Position numbers and translations under genes: made by a program | Assembly (NCBI RefSeq): GCF_900102265.1 | Contig: NZ_FNBH01000003.1 | Span: 124,001 to 188,000 of the forward strand | Direction of reading: 5' to 3' | Length of the DNA stretch: 64,000 bases | From: Epilithonimonas hungarica | GTDB taxonomy: Bacteria; Bacteroidota; Bacteroidia; Flavobacteriales; Weeksellaceae | The notes under the pieces: model-generated | The model's input: only the letters and a program-made list of their open reading frames with translations | What the model was told of the DNA's origin: nothing | The model's database searches: none | Part shown: piece after piece, positions 27,191 to 36,869 of the stretch | How positions within the stretch are numbered: position 1 is the stretch's first letter | How the letters are laid out: the number at the start of each line of letters is the position of its first letter

Positions 27191-28120
27191 ATGAAACATT
27201 GGATACAGGCTGCGAGGCTTAGAACATTACCACTTTCACTCAGTGGAATTATTATGGGAGCTTTCATTGCAAAATGGAGACTTTCTGAGAATGGAGGAAC
27301 TTGGGATTGGAGAATTTTCGCTTTAGCACTTCTCGTAACATTATTATATCAAATCCTTTCCAATTTTGCCAACGATTATGGCGACGGCGTAAAAGGAACG
27401 GACAAAAATAGGATAGGTGAAGCAGAAAGCAGAGCAGTAGCTTCTGGAAAAATTACAGCAATCCAAATGAGAAATGCAGTTATTCTGCTTTCGATTTTAT
27501 CTTTTGTAGCAACAATTGCATTATTGTACGTTGCTTTTTACCCAGCGAATATCAGAGAATTCTGGATTTTTATAGGATTAGGAATTGCTTGTATTTTGGC
27601 AGCAATTGGATATACAGTGGGTAAAAAACCCTACGGATATATGGGATTGGGCGATATTTTCGTGTTTGTATTTTTTGGATTGGTTTCGGTTTGCGGAAGT
27701 TATTTTCTGTTTACTAAATCATTCAGTTGGGACGTTTTATTTCCTGCAACAGCAGTCGGAATGTTGAGTATGGCTGTTCTTAATCTGAACAATATGAGAG
27801 ACATCGTTAATGATGAATTATCTGGCAAAAAAACGTTTGCATTGAAGCTTGGTTTTAAAAATGCTATGATTTACGAAATCATCTTATTGCAATTACCAAT
27901 TCTTTTGATGCTGGCTTTTCTAATGTACAACGGCTTCCAGGCACAGGGGAAATATTATCCTTTCATCGTGATGATTTTGATTTTCCCATTCATCAAATTA
28001 AGGAGAAGTATAATGGCTGTAAAAGAACCAAAATTACTCGACCCATTTCTAAAACAGGTCGGAATATTGACTTTTATGATGGCTATTTTGACAGCTTTCG
28101 GGCTTAATTTTGTTAATTAA
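27191..28120 (+). CDS. menA: 1,4-dihydroxy-2-naphthoate polyprenyltransferase
   Basis: A 309-residue UbiA-family membrane enzyme that prenylates DHNA in menaquinone synthesis. The prenyl-diphosphate motif NFANDYGDGVKGTD is near residue 57 and the second Asp-rich motif NMRDIVNDELSGKKT near 200, with about eight membrane helices. The start follows the serine hydrolase stop directly. With menB it forms part of the menaquinone pathway, consistent with a respiratory Bacteroidota. Confidence 0.95.
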   Translation: MKHWIQAARLRTLPLSLSGIIMGAFIAKWRLSENGGTWDWRIFALALLVTLLYQILSNFANDYGDGVKGTDKNRIGEAESRAVASGKITAIQMRNAVILLSILSFVATIALLYVAFYPANIREFWIFIGLGIACILAAIGYTVGKKPYGYMGLGDIFVFVFFGLVSVCGSYFLFTKSFSWDVLFPATAVGMLSMAVLNLNNMRDIVNDELSGKKTFALKLGFKNAMIYEIILLQLPILLMLAFLMYNGFQAQGKYYPFIVMILIFPFIKLRRSIMAVKEPKLLDPFLKQVGILTFMMAILTAFGLNFVN

Positions 28121-28148
28121 TTTTTTTCAAATTATTAACTTCGTGAGT

Positions 28149-29129
28149 ATGAAGAAAATTTCACTTTTGTTAGCATTTGTTATTTCAGGTTTGGCTTTCG
28201 CTTGTCTTAATTATTCGATTGTCGGAACAGATGTCAATGGCAAAAGAAAAACGACTCATGCAATGAAGGAACATCACCGAGGATTGCATATCTATGATTT
28301 TGACAAATCAATGATTGAAAAAAATGGAAAGTATGATTTGGAAGAATATAAGAAGACCAAAAATCTTGATAACTATTTAAATTATGCTACTTCTTTGGTT
28401 TATCTGGGTGATTATGATAAAGCAATTTCCATATTTAAAGAAATAGAAGAAAAGCAACCAGATAAATATGAACTCGCTTCTAACTTGGGAACAGCTTATG
28501 AATTAATTGGAGATAATAAAAATGCCCTGAAATATATCCAGAAAGCGTTACAACTCAACAAAGATTCTCATCACGGTTCTGAGTGGATTCACGTAAAAAT
28601 TTTAGAAAATAAATTAGGCAAAAGAACCCTCGAAAATCTTTTGGATATTGATTTTGGAAATGATAAAACTCCAACTTCAAAATATAAAAAAATAGAATTG
28701 ACAGAGTTCATAAATGATGTTTCTTACCAATTATCAGAAAGGACTCAATTTGTCAAACCAACAGATAAGATTGTTGGAAAATTGTATTTTGAATTGGGAA
28801 ACGCATTGTCTATAGTTTACGATTTAGAATCAGCTCAGAAAGCTTATAATCTTTCAAAAAAATATGGATACGAAAATCCGTTGTTAAATAAACGGGTTTC
28901 CTACTTTGCTCAGCTTATTAAAGATAACAAAGATTCCGGAAAAGAAGTAAAGGAGACAACTAATGAAGAATTATATTACCAAAATGAAGATAAAAATAAA
29001 ACTCCCGAATTCAAGAATGTCAAAATAGTTCCAGAAGTGGAAGTGGGTTTTCCATTTTGGATAATTTTACCAATAATTTTGATTGTAGCAATACTTTCAA
29101 TTTTTATAATTAAAAGAAAAAAAAGATAA
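28149..29129 (+). CDS. TPR-containing membrane protein
   Basis: ATG at 28149 gives a signal peptide (MKKISLLLAFVISGLAFA) and is preferred over an in-frame start 13 codons earlier inside menA; the protein is 326 residues. Residues about 70-160 form TPR-like helices (NYATSLVYLGDYDKAISIF, SNLGTAYELIGDNKNALKY). The C-terminus carries a membrane helix (FWIILPIILIVAILSIFII) and a basic tail. This Cout-anchored layout suggests a periplasmic scaffold. No specific function recognised. Confidence 0.7.
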   Translation: MKKISLLLAFVISGLAFACLNYSIVGTDVNGKRKTTHAMKEHHRGLHIYDFDKSMIEKNGKYDLEEYKKTKNLDNYLNYATSLVYLGDYDKAISIFKEIEEKQPDKYELASNLGTAYELIGDNKNALKYIQKALQLNKDSHHGSEWIHVKILENKLGKRTLENLLDIDFGNDKTPTSKYKKIELTEFINDVSYQLSERTQFVKPTDKIVGKLYFELGNALSIVYDLESAQKAYNLSKKYGYENPLLNKRVSYFAQLIKDNKDSGKEVKETTNEELYYQNEDKNKTPEFKNVKIVPEVEVGFPFWIILPIILIVAILSIFIIKRKKR

Positions 29130-29135
29130 TATAAA

Positions 29136-29819
29136 ATGAAAATAAAATTCTTAGGACAAAACTGTTTTTTGTTCACATATAACAGCATAATAATTCTTTC
29201 AGACCCTTTTTACAACTATCAGAAAGCGCAATCCGGATTTGATATCAAAGCTCAGAAAATCGATTATGTCTTGATTACACACGCGCACGGCGACCATATC
29301 GCAGACGTTAAAGAAGTTCTAGAAAACCATCCTGATGCAACTGTAATCAGTCAGCCGGAGATTTGTGGTTATTTCAAGCATTCAAATAACATAGATATTA
29401 ATTTCGGAGGTTCTGTTAAGCTTAACGGTTTGAAGATTTCTATGGTTCCTGCGTTGCATACAAGCTCTTTCCCGGATGGTTCTTATGGCGGATTGGCTTC
29501 TGGATATATTTTTAGATTTGCTGATGGAAGAAACCTTTATTTGGCCGGAGATACAGGTGTAACTGCCGAAATGAGCTTGTTTCCGCAAGTTTTCGGGAAA
29601 TTAGATTTATCCATTCTTCCGGTTGGTAAACATTATACAATGTGCCCTAGAAAAGCGGCTTTTGCAGCGTCAGAATTATTGAAAACTCCTAAAGTAATTG
29701 GATGTCATTTCGATACTTTTCCACCGATTGAAATCAATCACGAAGAGGCTAAAAAACTTTTCATAGATAAGAACATCGATTTTACTTTACCAAAACTAGG
29801 AGAGGAGTTCGAATTTTAA
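29136..29819 (+). CDS. UPF0173-type metal-dependent hydrolase
   Basis: A 227-residue metallo-beta-lactamase-fold protein of the YtkL/UPF0173 group. The metal motif THAHGDHIAD is near residues 48-57, with VPALHTSSF, LAGDTGVTAEM (metal Asp) and the C-terminal GCHFDTFPPIE completing the site. The physiological substrate is unknown. It begins 6 bp after the TPR gene. Confidence 0.9.
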   Translation: MKIKFLGQNCFLFTYNSIIILSDPFYNYQKAQSGFDIKAQKIDYVLITHAHGDHIADVKEVLENHPDATVISQPEICGYFKHSNNIDINFGGSVKLNGLKISMVPALHTSSFPDGSYGGLASGYIFRFADGRNLYLAGDTGVTAEMSLFPQVFGKLDLSILPVGKHYTMCPRKAAFAASELLKTPKVIGCHFDTFPPIEINHEEAKKLFIDKNIDFTLPKLGEEFEF

Positions 29820-29826
29820 ATAAAAA

Positions 29827-29895
29827 AAATTCTGAGATTAAATAATTTGACTTCGTCGAATCTTTCGATTTCTAAATCACTTAATCTCAGAATTT
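29827..29895. terminator. 15-bp perfect inverted repeat, likely bidirectional terminator
   Basis: AAATTCTGAGATTAA (29827-29841) and its exact complement (29881-29895) flank a 39-nt loop. The element lies between the 3' ends of the UPF0173 gene (plus) and the SRP RNA (minus), where a terminator for both would be expected. The long loop is unusual. Confidence 0.5.
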
Positions 29896-29914
29896 CTTAA
29901 TGTATAGATACAAA

Positions 29915-30015
29915 AAATGGCAAGCTACCTAAATCACACCGCTACAACCGATTACCTTTGCTGCGTTCCCACCCTGGAGGATTCTCAGGAGCTGGTTGTT
30001 TAGGACTTGCCGGTG
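29915..30015 (-). ncRNA. ffs: Bacterial signal recognition particle RNA (4.5S, small type)
   Basis: Reading the minus strand, GGCAAG and CCTAAA near the 5' end pair with TTTAGG and CTTGCC at the 3' end to close a long hairpin. The apical domain contains CCTCCAGGGTGGGAACGCAG, with a GGGA tetraloop and the asymmetric GCAGCA loop that binds Ffh. The RNA guides ribosomes making membrane proteins to the SRP receptor. Ends are estimated from the outer stem. No protein gene overlaps it. Confidence 0.9.
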
Positions 30016-30144
30016 CAAAGATAAAATTTAATATTGAATTAAAAAATGAGAAACACAGGATATTGAGATTATTAATCCAATTATGAATTTAAAAAACTGA
30101 TTCTCAGAATTAAAAATTTTCAATTTTTTTAGAAAAATAAAATT

Positions 30145-30732
30145 ATGACAAAAAATCCTGTAGCCGTTGGCTTTGGTTTATTTTTAGCGACAATGTTGAC
30201 TTTCTTCGTTGTTTATTACTTTTTCGCAGATGCCAATTATTTTGATACCAGTATGAAAGTCAATGCGTTTGGGATGACCTTCCTGTATGTTTTGGCTGGA
30301 TTTCTTTCCGTTCTTTGGCTGCGTGGAAACAACAAAATCACATATCCGCAAGCTTTCAAGCAATGTTTTGTGACTTTGTTCGTAGGTGGTGGACTTTCTA
30401 TGTTGTCCATTTTCGCTTTCCTGAATTATGTTGATACAGATGCCAGAGAAATGCTGAATCATCAATACATCCAAACAGAAATGAAAAATCTGGATGAGTC
30501 TTATGCAAAACTGAAAGTAGAAGCGGCAAATCAAAAAGACCGTACGAAAGCTAAAGAATTGGAAGATAATTACAACGATGCAAAATTAGCGAGAGAGATT
30601 GCTAGAAAGGAGAACAAAAATTATTTTTCTTTCCAATTTTTATCAGCCATCTTTGGTGGTTTTTTACTATTTTATTTACTTTTGTCTATTATCATCGCTG
30701 GCTTTTTGAAAAACAAGAAACGCTACGAATAA
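30145..30732 (+). CDS. DUF4199 family membrane protein
   Basis: A 195-residue protein with four membrane helices (residues about 7-28, 45-60, 74-92 and 163-188) and a charged coiled-coil segment (MKNLDESYAKLKVEAANQK) between the third and fourth. This matches the Bacteroidota DUF4199 family, which is frequently found directly before a GT2 glycosyltransferase, as here. Function unknown. Confidence 0.8.
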   Translation: MTKNPVAVGFGLFLATMLTFFVVYYFFADANYFDTSMKVNAFGMTFLYVLAGFLSVLWLRGNNKITYPQAFKQCFVTLFVGGGLSMLSIFAFLNYVDTDAREMLNHQYIQTEMKNLDESYAKLKVEAANQKDRTKAKELEDNYNDAKLAREIARKENKNYFSFQFLSAIFGGFLLFYLLLSIIIAGFLKNKKRYE

Positions 30733-30832
30733 GAGGTTGGATAATAAATAGTTAAATGGCTTTTGTTAAATAAATCATTTATCTTAAAATTTGAAAATCT
30801 AATATCAATATCTAACATCTTTTATAAAAAAA

Positions 30833-31786
30833 ATGAATCTTTCTATAATCGTTCCATTGCTTAACGAGCAAGACTCTCTGGAAGAGTTGTTCACAAGGAT
30901 TGACACTGTTTGTCGTTCCAATAAATTGTCTTACGAAGTTTGGTTCATAGACGACGGAAGTACAGATTTGTCCTGGTCTATCATAGAAAATATGAAAATT
31001 CAGAATCCACAGATTCACGGAATTAAATTCTCCAAAAACTACGGAAAATCTCAGGCACTTCACGCAGCTTTCGAAAAGGTGAATGGCGATGTTGTAATTA
31101 CAATGGATGCTGATTTACAGGATTTTCCGGAAGAGATTCCTGAATTGTACGAAATGCTGAAAGCTGGAAATTACGATATCGTTTCCGGATGGAAAAAGAA
31201 ACGTTTCGATAATGTAATGACCAAAAATATTCCGTCAAAATTGTTCAATTCGGCGGCTAGAAAAGTGTCTGGTGTTTCGCTTCACGATTTCAATTGCGGT
31301 TTGAAAGCTTACAGAAAACAAGTCGTAAAATCTATTGACGTTTACGGCGATATGCACAGATATATTCCTGTTCTGGCGGCTAATGCAGGTTTCAGAAATA
31401 TTACCGAAAAACCGGTTCAGCATCAGGCAAGACCTTACGGAACTTCGAAGTTTGGGACGGAACGTTTTGTTCGCGGATTTTTAGATTTGGTTACACTTTG
31501 GTTTGTGAGTAGATTTGGAGGAAGGCCTATGCATTTCTTTGGTGCTGCAGGAACTTTGATGTTCATCATCGGTTTCTTATCTGCGATATGGCTTGGCATT
31601 TCAAAACTGATTGATGTTTATATTTTCAAAATCTATGGAAATCTGATTGCCAACAATCCCTGGTTTTTCATTGCATTGACAATGATGATTCTCGGAAGTT
31701 TACTTTTCGTAGCTGGATTCTTAGGCGAATTGATCATCAGAACCAACCGTGAGCAGAAGAATTATCATATTGAGGAAATGATATAA
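30833..31786 (+). CDS. GT2 glycosyltransferase, polyprenyl-phosphate sugar synthase type
   Basis: A 317-residue enzyme of the DPM1/GtrB/ArnC group. The catalytic domain has SIIVPLLNEQDSL (4-16), WFIDDGSTD near 41, the DxD motif MDADLQDFPEEIPE near 92 and KAYRKQVV near 159. Two C-terminal membrane helices (residues about 230-260 and 270-297) anchor it. Such enzymes transfer a sugar from a nucleotide donor to undecaprenyl phosphate at the inner membrane. It follows the DUF4199 gene by 100 bp. Confidence 0.9.
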   Translation: MNLSIIVPLLNEQDSLEELFTRIDTVCRSNKLSYEVWFIDDGSTDLSWSIIENMKIQNPQIHGIKFSKNYGKSQALHAAFEKVNGDVVITMDADLQDFPEEIPELYEMLKAGNYDIVSGWKKKRFDNVMTKNIPSKLFNSAARKVSGVSLHDFNCGLKAYRKQVVKSIDVYGDMHRYIPVLAANAGFRNITEKPVQHQARPYGTSKFGTERFVRGFLDLVTLWFVSRFGGRPMHFFGAAGTLMFIIGFLSAIWLGISKLIDVYIFKIYGNLIANNPWFFIALTMMILGSLLFVAGFLGELIIRTNREQKNYHIEEMI

Positions 31787-31792
31787 TTATAA

Positions 31793-32092
31793 ATGAAATA
31801 TTGGCTATTAAAAATTGGATTGATTCTATTTAATATATTTTATTCATTGTATTTTGATTATCGTGTATTTAAAACTTTTAGAGTCAGAGAAGAATTTCCT
31901 ACAGCAGTCAAAGATGAAAGCTTTTGGTTTTTAGTATTGATTTTATTAATAATTTTCAATTTTATTTTTGAAAAGCAATTTTTAAAACATACGAAAAGAA
32001 AAATGTCAATTATTCTACTTTTTGTAAACTTTATAATTGTTTTGCCGATAATATATTTTACAATCAACGAACTAATAATAGAAGGTTTTTAA
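31793..32092 (+). CDS. Small membrane protein
   Basis: A 99-residue protein with three hydrophobic segments (residues about 5-22, 39-57 and 70-92). It starts 6 bp after the glycosyltransferase stop and ends 6 bp before the GIN lipoprotein, so it is part of that operon. No recognised family. Confidence 0.6.
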   Translation: MKYWLLKIGLILFNIFYSLYFDYRVFKTFRVREEFPTAVKDESFWFLVLILLIIFNFIFEKQFLKHTKRKMSIILLFVNFIIVLPIIYFTINELIIEGF

Positions 32093-32098
32093 ATTCAT

Positions 32099-32800
32099 AT
32101 GAAAAAACTATTATACTTACTTCTAATCTTAACAATCGTTTCCTGCGGAAAAGTAAAACCAAAAGGAGAAATCCAGTCCAAAGATGTTGAATTGGCTGAA
32201 TTTTCCAAACTGGATTTAAAAGGAAAATTCAGAGTGTTTTATGTGCAAAGTCCACACAATTTTGTGAATGTAGAAACTTATCCTAATTTCTTTGATAATC
32301 TTAATATTGAGGTTAAAGACAAAAATCTGTCAATCTCAGAGAAAAGTGAAACGGATAAAGTGGATTTCTATAATATTACAATTTATGGCAAAAATCCTTT
32401 TGATGTGATTAAAATAGCTGATTCTGTAGAACTTAACATCTCAAGTCAAATGAAAGTTGAAAATTTTGCACTTCATTTAAAAGATAATGCTAAATTTATC
32501 GGTTCAGTGATTTCAGAAAATGCTGAAATAGAAATGACGAACAAAAGCAGAGCTAATCTGTTGGGGAAAACGACTTTGGTCAAGCTTAATATCAAAGATA
32601 CTGCGAGCATTATTTCGCCATATTGGTATATCAAAGATTTGGAAATTGAGTCTCAGAACGGAAATTATGCAGAACTGAATGTAGATGAAGAAATCAAAGG
32701 TAAAATCGGTAATACTTCGAAGTTGATTTATTACGGAAATCCTTCGAAAAAACTGAAAGTAACTGAAAAAGCGACTTTGGAAAACAAGAAAATTAATTAA
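32099..32800 (+). CDS. GIN domain (DUF2807) lipoprotein
   Basis: A 233-residue lipoprotein (signal KLLYLLLILTIVSC, Cys near 16). After the signal the pattern ELAEFSKLDLKGKFRVFYVQ followed by repeated short beta-strands (VKIADSVELNISSQ, LKDNAKFIGSV, MTNKSRANLLGK, IKDTASIISPY) is that of the head GIN family, though far less regular than the paralogue at 22918. Likely envelope-located; function unknown. Confidence 0.75.
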   Translation: MKKLLYLLLILTIVSCGKVKPKGEIQSKDVELAEFSKLDLKGKFRVFYVQSPHNFVNVETYPNFFDNLNIEVKDKNLSISEKSETDKVDFYNITIYGKNPFDVIKIADSVELNISSQMKVENFALHLKDNAKFIGSVISENAEIEMTNKSRANLLGKTTLVKLNIKDTASIISPYWYIKDLEIESQNGNYAELNVDEEIKGKIGNTSKLIYYGNPSKKLKVTEKATLENKKIN

Positions 32801-32818
32801 AACAAAAAACTATAAATA

Positions 32819-34540
32819 ATGTCAGAATTATCAACATTAGATAAAGCAAAACTTTGGCTTTCTGAAACATTTGATGCGGAAACCAGAACTGCTGTTCAAA
32901 CTTTAATCGATTCCAATTCGCCGGATTTGGAAGATTCTTTTTATAGGGAATTAGAATTCGGAACAGGAGGAATGCGTGGTGTAATGGGCGTTGGAACCAA
33001 TCGTTTAAATAAATATACTTTAGGTCAAGCGACTCAAGGATTGGCTAATTATCTTCATCAGCAATTTTCCGGCGAAGAAATCAAAGTGGCAATTGCTTAT
33101 GATGTTCGTCACAACTCAAAAGAATTCGGGAAAATTGTTGCTGATGTTTTGACAGCGAACGGAATCAAAGTCCTGCTGTTCAAGCAACATCGCCCAACTC
33201 CGGAATTGTCTTTCACAGTGAGAGATAAAAAATGTAATGCGGGAATCGTTTTGACGGCTTCTCACAATCCACCGGAATATAACGGTTACAAAGTGTATTG
33301 GAATGATGGTGCACAAATTGTTCCGCCGGATGACGAAAATATCATCAGAGAAGTTTATTCAACCAAGTTTGAAGATATCAAATTCGATGGAAATGATGAC
33401 CTGATCGAATGGGTTGGAGAAGACCAGGATGATGTTTACATCGATGCTTGTATGGAAAATTCTCTTTACCAAAATGTTGGAAGAGATAATCTGAACATCG
33501 TTTTCACGTCGATTCACGGAACAACTTATACAACCGTTCCAAAAGCATTGAAAAAAGCTGGATTTACAAAATTAGATTTGGTTCAGGAACAAATGATTCC
33601 AAGCGGGAACTTCCCAACGGTAGATTCCCCGAATCCGGAAGAACCTGCGGCATTGTCAATGGCAATGGATTTGGCAAGAATAACCAATGCTGATATCGTT
33701 ATCGGAACTGACCCGGACGGTGACAGATTAGGAATCGCTGTAAGAAATCTTGAAGGAGAAATGCAGCTTCTTAATGGAAATCAAACCAATACAATCTTAA
33801 CTTATTATATCCTTGACCAATGGAAAAAAGCCGGAAAAATTACTGGAAAAGAGTTCATTGGTTCTACAATTGTAACTTCGGATGTGTTTTTTGATGTTGC
33901 AGAGAAATTCGGAGTGGACTGCAAAGTTGGATTGACTGGATTCAAATGGATTGGGAAGATGATTCGTGATTTTGAAGGTCAGGAAAAGTTCATTTGTGGA
34001 GGCGAAGAAAGTTTCGGTTTTATGACCGGAGATTTTGTTCGTGACAAAGATTCTTGTGGTTCAATCTTGACTGCTTGTGAAATCGCTGCGTGGTGTAAAG
34101 CCAATGGAACAACGGTTTACGAATATATGATTGACATCTACAAAGAAGTTGGATTCTATTACGAAGGCTTGATTAATGTCGTAAGAAAGGGTAGAACAGG
34201 TGCTGAAGAAATTACCCAAATGATGAGCGATTTCAGAAGTAATCCTCCAAAAGAAATTGCTGGTTCTCCTGTAGAAGAAGTGAAGGATTTCAAAGAGCAG
34301 ACTTGTTTCGTAGTTTCCAAGAACGAGAAAAAAGTAATGGACGATATTCCAAAGTCTAACGTATTGATTTTCTATACTCAAGACGGAACTAAAGTTTGCG
34401 TTCGTCCTTCCGGAACCGAGCCAAAAATCAAATTCTATGTTTCTGTGAAAGACAGCATCTCTTCCAAAGAAGATTTTGTTGAAAAACTTCCTAAGCTGGA
34501 AGAAAAGATTGCCAAGGTAAAACAGGACCTCAATTTGTAA
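32819..34540 (+). CDS. Phospho-sugar mutase (phosphoglucomutase/phosphomannomutase)
   Basis: A 573-residue alpha-D-phosphohexomutase. The phosphoserine loop TASHNPPEYNGYK is near residue 143, the metal loop DPDGDRLG near 299, the sugar loop GGEESFGF near 395, and the phosphate-binding loop RPSGTEPKIKFY near 523. It interconverts sugar 1- and 6-phosphates for glycan precursors or glycogen. Length fits the long PgcA/PGM2-like group. A strong terminator follows. Confidence 0.92.
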   Translation: MSELSTLDKAKLWLSETFDAETRTAVQTLIDSNSPDLEDSFYRELEFGTGGMRGVMGVGTNRLNKYTLGQATQGLANYLHQQFSGEEIKVAIAYDVRHNSKEFGKIVADVLTANGIKVLLFKQHRPTPELSFTVRDKKCNAGIVLTASHNPPEYNGYKVYWNDGAQIVPPDDENIIREVYSTKFEDIKFDGNDDLIEWVGEDQDDVYIDACMENSLYQNVGRDNLNIVFTSIHGTTYTTVPKALKKAGFTKLDLVQEQMIPSGNFPTVDSPNPEEPAALSMAMDLARITNADIVIGTDPDGDRLGIAVRNLEGEMQLLNGNQTNTILTYYILDQWKKAGKITGKEFIGSTIVTSDVFFDVAEKFGVDCKVGLTGFKWIGKMIRDFEGQEKFICGGEESFGFMTGDFVRDKDSCGSILTACEIAAWCKANGTTVYEYMIDIYKEVGFYYEGLINVVRKGRTGAEEITQMMSDFRSNPPKEIAGSPVEEVKDFKEQTCFVVSKNEKKVMDDIPKSNVLIFYTQDGTKVCVRPSGTEPKIKFYVSVKDSISSKEDFVEKLPKLEEKIAKVKQDLNL

Positions 34541-34588
34541 TTGAAAATTTTTATTTGATCAAAATATAACTCCAAATATTTTTAATAT

Positions 34589-34632
34589 AAAGTTCTCAAT
34601 TACTAAAGTGATTTAGTTTTGAGAACTTTTTT
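34589..34632 (+). terminator. Intrinsic terminator after the phospho-sugar mutase gene
   Basis: AAAGTTCTCAA (34589-34599) pairs with TTGAGAACTTT (34619-34629), and ACTAAA/TTTAGT extend the stem inside; a T-run follows. Confidence 0.85.
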
Positions 34633-34731
34633 GTTGTGTAATTTGAATTAGTCAGTTACATTTAAGACATTTGTAATCCTTAAAGAATAAAATCAGATTC
34701 TAAGTCTGAAATAATATCTAAAATTAAAAAA

Positions 34732-35985
34732 GTGAAAGTATCAAAACTCGCATCTAACCTTGTTGGTTCAGAAATCATCAAAATCGGAAATGAAGTAAAC
34801 GATTTGAAGGCCAAAGGTGCACAAATCTCAAATCTTACAATCGGCGACCTTAATTCTAATATCTATCCAATTCCACAAGAATTGAAACAGGGAATCGAGA
34901 AAGCCTATAAAAATAATCTTACTAACTATCCGCCAGCAAACGGTTTACAATCTTTGAGAGCATCTGTGAGCAACGACCTTAAAAAACGTTGGAATCTTGA
35001 TTATTCGGCAAATGACATTCTGATTACAGCTGGTTCCAGACCTTTGATTTATGCGGTTTTCAAAACGATTGTTGACGAAGGCGATAAAGTGATCTATCCG
35101 ATTCCTTCCTGGAATAACAATCATTATGCTTACTTGACAAGTGCGAATGCGGTTGAAGTTCAGACTCAGGAATCCAATAATTTCTTACCGACAGCGGATG
35201 ATTTGAGACCACATTTAGAAGGCGCAGTTTTGCTTTGTCTTTGTTCTCCACTCAATCCAACTGGAACAATGTTCACAAAAGAGCAATTGTCCGAGATTTG
35301 CGAATTGGTTTTGGAAGAAAATAAAAGAAGAGGAGCAGACGAAAAACCGCTTTACCTGATGTATGACCAAATCTACGCAATGCTGACTTTTGGTGCAGAC
35401 CATTACAATCCTGTAAGTCTTTTTCCGGAAATGAAAGATTACACGATCTATGTTGACGGAACGTCTAAATGTTTTGCGGCGACAGGTGTTAGAGTTGGTT
35501 GGGGATTCGGGCCGAGTTTGGTAATTGATAAAATGAAAGCTTTGTTGACACACGTTGGAGCTTGGGCACCAAAACCAGAACAGGAAGCCGTTGCAGAGTT
35601 TTTGGCTGACGATTCTGCAGTTGATACTTTCTTAGATGATTACAAACAAAAACTGAATACAAGTTTAAAAGAACTTCATGCAGGAATCCAGGATTTGAAA
35701 TCCAAAGGTTTTGACGTCGAAAGTATCTCACCAATGGGAGCACTTTATTTGACAATCAAACTCGATTACCTTGGAAAAACTGCACCAGACGGAAAAGTTT
35801 TGGAGGATTCTACAGATTTGGTTTTCTATCTGATTAATAATGCAGGAATGGCTTTGGTTCCTTTCTCAGCGTTTGGAAATGATAAGTCAGTTCCTTGGTT
35901 CAGAGCTTCTGTTGGAGGTTGTTCTCTGGATGATATTAAAGATTGTTTGCCGAAATTGGAGAAAGCTTTAAATGCTTTAAACTAA
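34732..35985 (+). CDS. PLP-dependent class I/II aminotransferase
   Basis: A 417-residue aminotransferase with a GTG start. The N-terminal segment (IGDLNSNIYPIPQEL), NYPPANGLQSLR, TAGSRPLIYAVFKT, LCSPLNPTGTMF (with the PLP-ring contact Asn) and YDQIYAML lead to the Schiff-base Lys in GTSKCFAATGVRVGW near residue 247, and the substrate-carboxylate Arg is in WFRASVGG near 388. The family includes aspartate aminotransferases; the amino donor is not settled. Flanked by terminators. Confidence 0.9.
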   Translation: MKVSKLASNLVGSEIIKIGNEVNDLKAKGAQISNLTIGDLNSNIYPIPQELKQGIEKAYKNNLTNYPPANGLQSLRASVSNDLKKRWNLDYSANDILITAGSRPLIYAVFKTIVDEGDKVIYPIPSWNNNHYAYLTSANAVEVQTQESNNFLPTADDLRPHLEGAVLLCLCSPLNPTGTMFTKEQLSEICELVLEENKRRGADEKPLYLMYDQIYAMLTFGADHYNPVSLFPEMKDYTIYVDGTSKCFAATGVRVGWGFGPSLVIDKMKALLTHVGAWAPKPEQEAVAEFLADDSAVDTFLDDYKQKLNTSLKELHAGIQDLKSKGFDVESISPMGALYLTIKLDYLGKTAPDGKVLEDSTDLVFYLINNAGMALVPFSAFGNDKSVPWFRASVGGCSLDDIKDCLPKLEKALNALN

Positions 35986-36004
35986 AGTCTTAATAATATA
36001 AATT

Positions 36005-36038
36005 AATGTAGCAATTGATTATGATTGCTACATTTTTA
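36005..36038 (+). terminator. Intrinsic terminator after the aminotransferase gene
   Basis: AATGTAGCAAT and ATTGCTACATT are an 11-bp perfect stem with an 8-nt loop followed by T-rich sequence. Confidence 0.85.
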
Positions 36039-36057
36039 TTTTTAAATTGATATCAAT

Positions 36058-36780
36058 ATGAAAGTTATCGCAGTCATTCCTGCACGCTATAATTCTACAA
36101 GATTTCCAGGTAAAATGATGGAGATTTTGGGGAACAGAACCATTATCACAACCACTTATCAGAATGTTGTGGAAACAGGTTTGTTTGATGAAGTATTTGT
36201 TGCTACAGATTCCGAATTGATTTTTGAGGAAATCTCCAAAAACGGTGGAAAAGCTGTAATGACAGGCGAACACGAAACAGGAAGCGATAGAATTGCAGAA
36301 GCTGTAAAAAATATCGATTGTGATATCGTCATCAATGTTCAGGGTGATGAACCTTTCCTTAAAAAAGAACCGTTGAAACAACTGATTGATGTTTTTTCTA
36401 ATGATGATAAAAAAGAGGTTTCCTTAGCTTCATTGAAAATTCAGTTGAAAGAATCTGAGGAAATCCTGAATCCAAATAATGTAAAAGTCGTTACTGATAA
36501 TAATGGATTTGCATTATATTTTAGCCGTTCTGTGATTCCTTTTCATCGAGAATTATCTTATAATGTCAAATATTACAAACATATTGGCGTTTACGCTTTC
36601 AGAAAAGAAGCTTTGATCAAATTCTCTTCTTTGGAAATGACACCGATGGAAATTTCTGAAAAACTAGAGCAATTACGCTATTTGGAAAATGGAATGAAAA
36701 TTAAGATGGTAGAAACTGATTTTGTTGGGATTGGGATTGATACTCCGGAAGATTTGGAGAAAGCAAAACTGCTGATATAA
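36058..36780 (+). CDS. kdsB: 3-deoxy-manno-octulosonate cytidylyltransferase
   Basis: A 240-residue enzyme that activates KDO as CMP-KDO for lipopolysaccharide inner core synthesis. The nucleotide loop [13 protein letters not shown] is at residues 7-19, with [21 protein letters not shown] and the metal Asp in NVQGDEPFL near 95. [14 protein letters not shown] closes the protein. Its presence confirms a Gram-negative envelope with KDO. Confidence 0.95.
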   Translation: MKVIAVIPARYNSTRFPGKMMEILGNRTIITTTYQNVVETGLFDEVFVATDSELIFEEISKNGGKAVMTGEHETGSDRIAEAVKNIDCDIVINVQGDEPFLKKEPLKQLIDVFSNDDKKEVSLASLKIQLKESEEILNPNNVKVVTDNNGFALYFSRSVIPFHRELSYNVKYYKHIGVYAFRKEALIKFSSLEMTPMEISEKLEQLRYLENGMKIKMVETDFVGIGIDTPEDLEKAKLLI

Positions 36781-36869
36781 TGATTAATGTCTTTTTTAGT
36801 CAGATTTAATATGTCTAAAAAGTTCAAAACTTAATAAAAATCCTATCTTTGAAATCCTAAAATTTTTGA

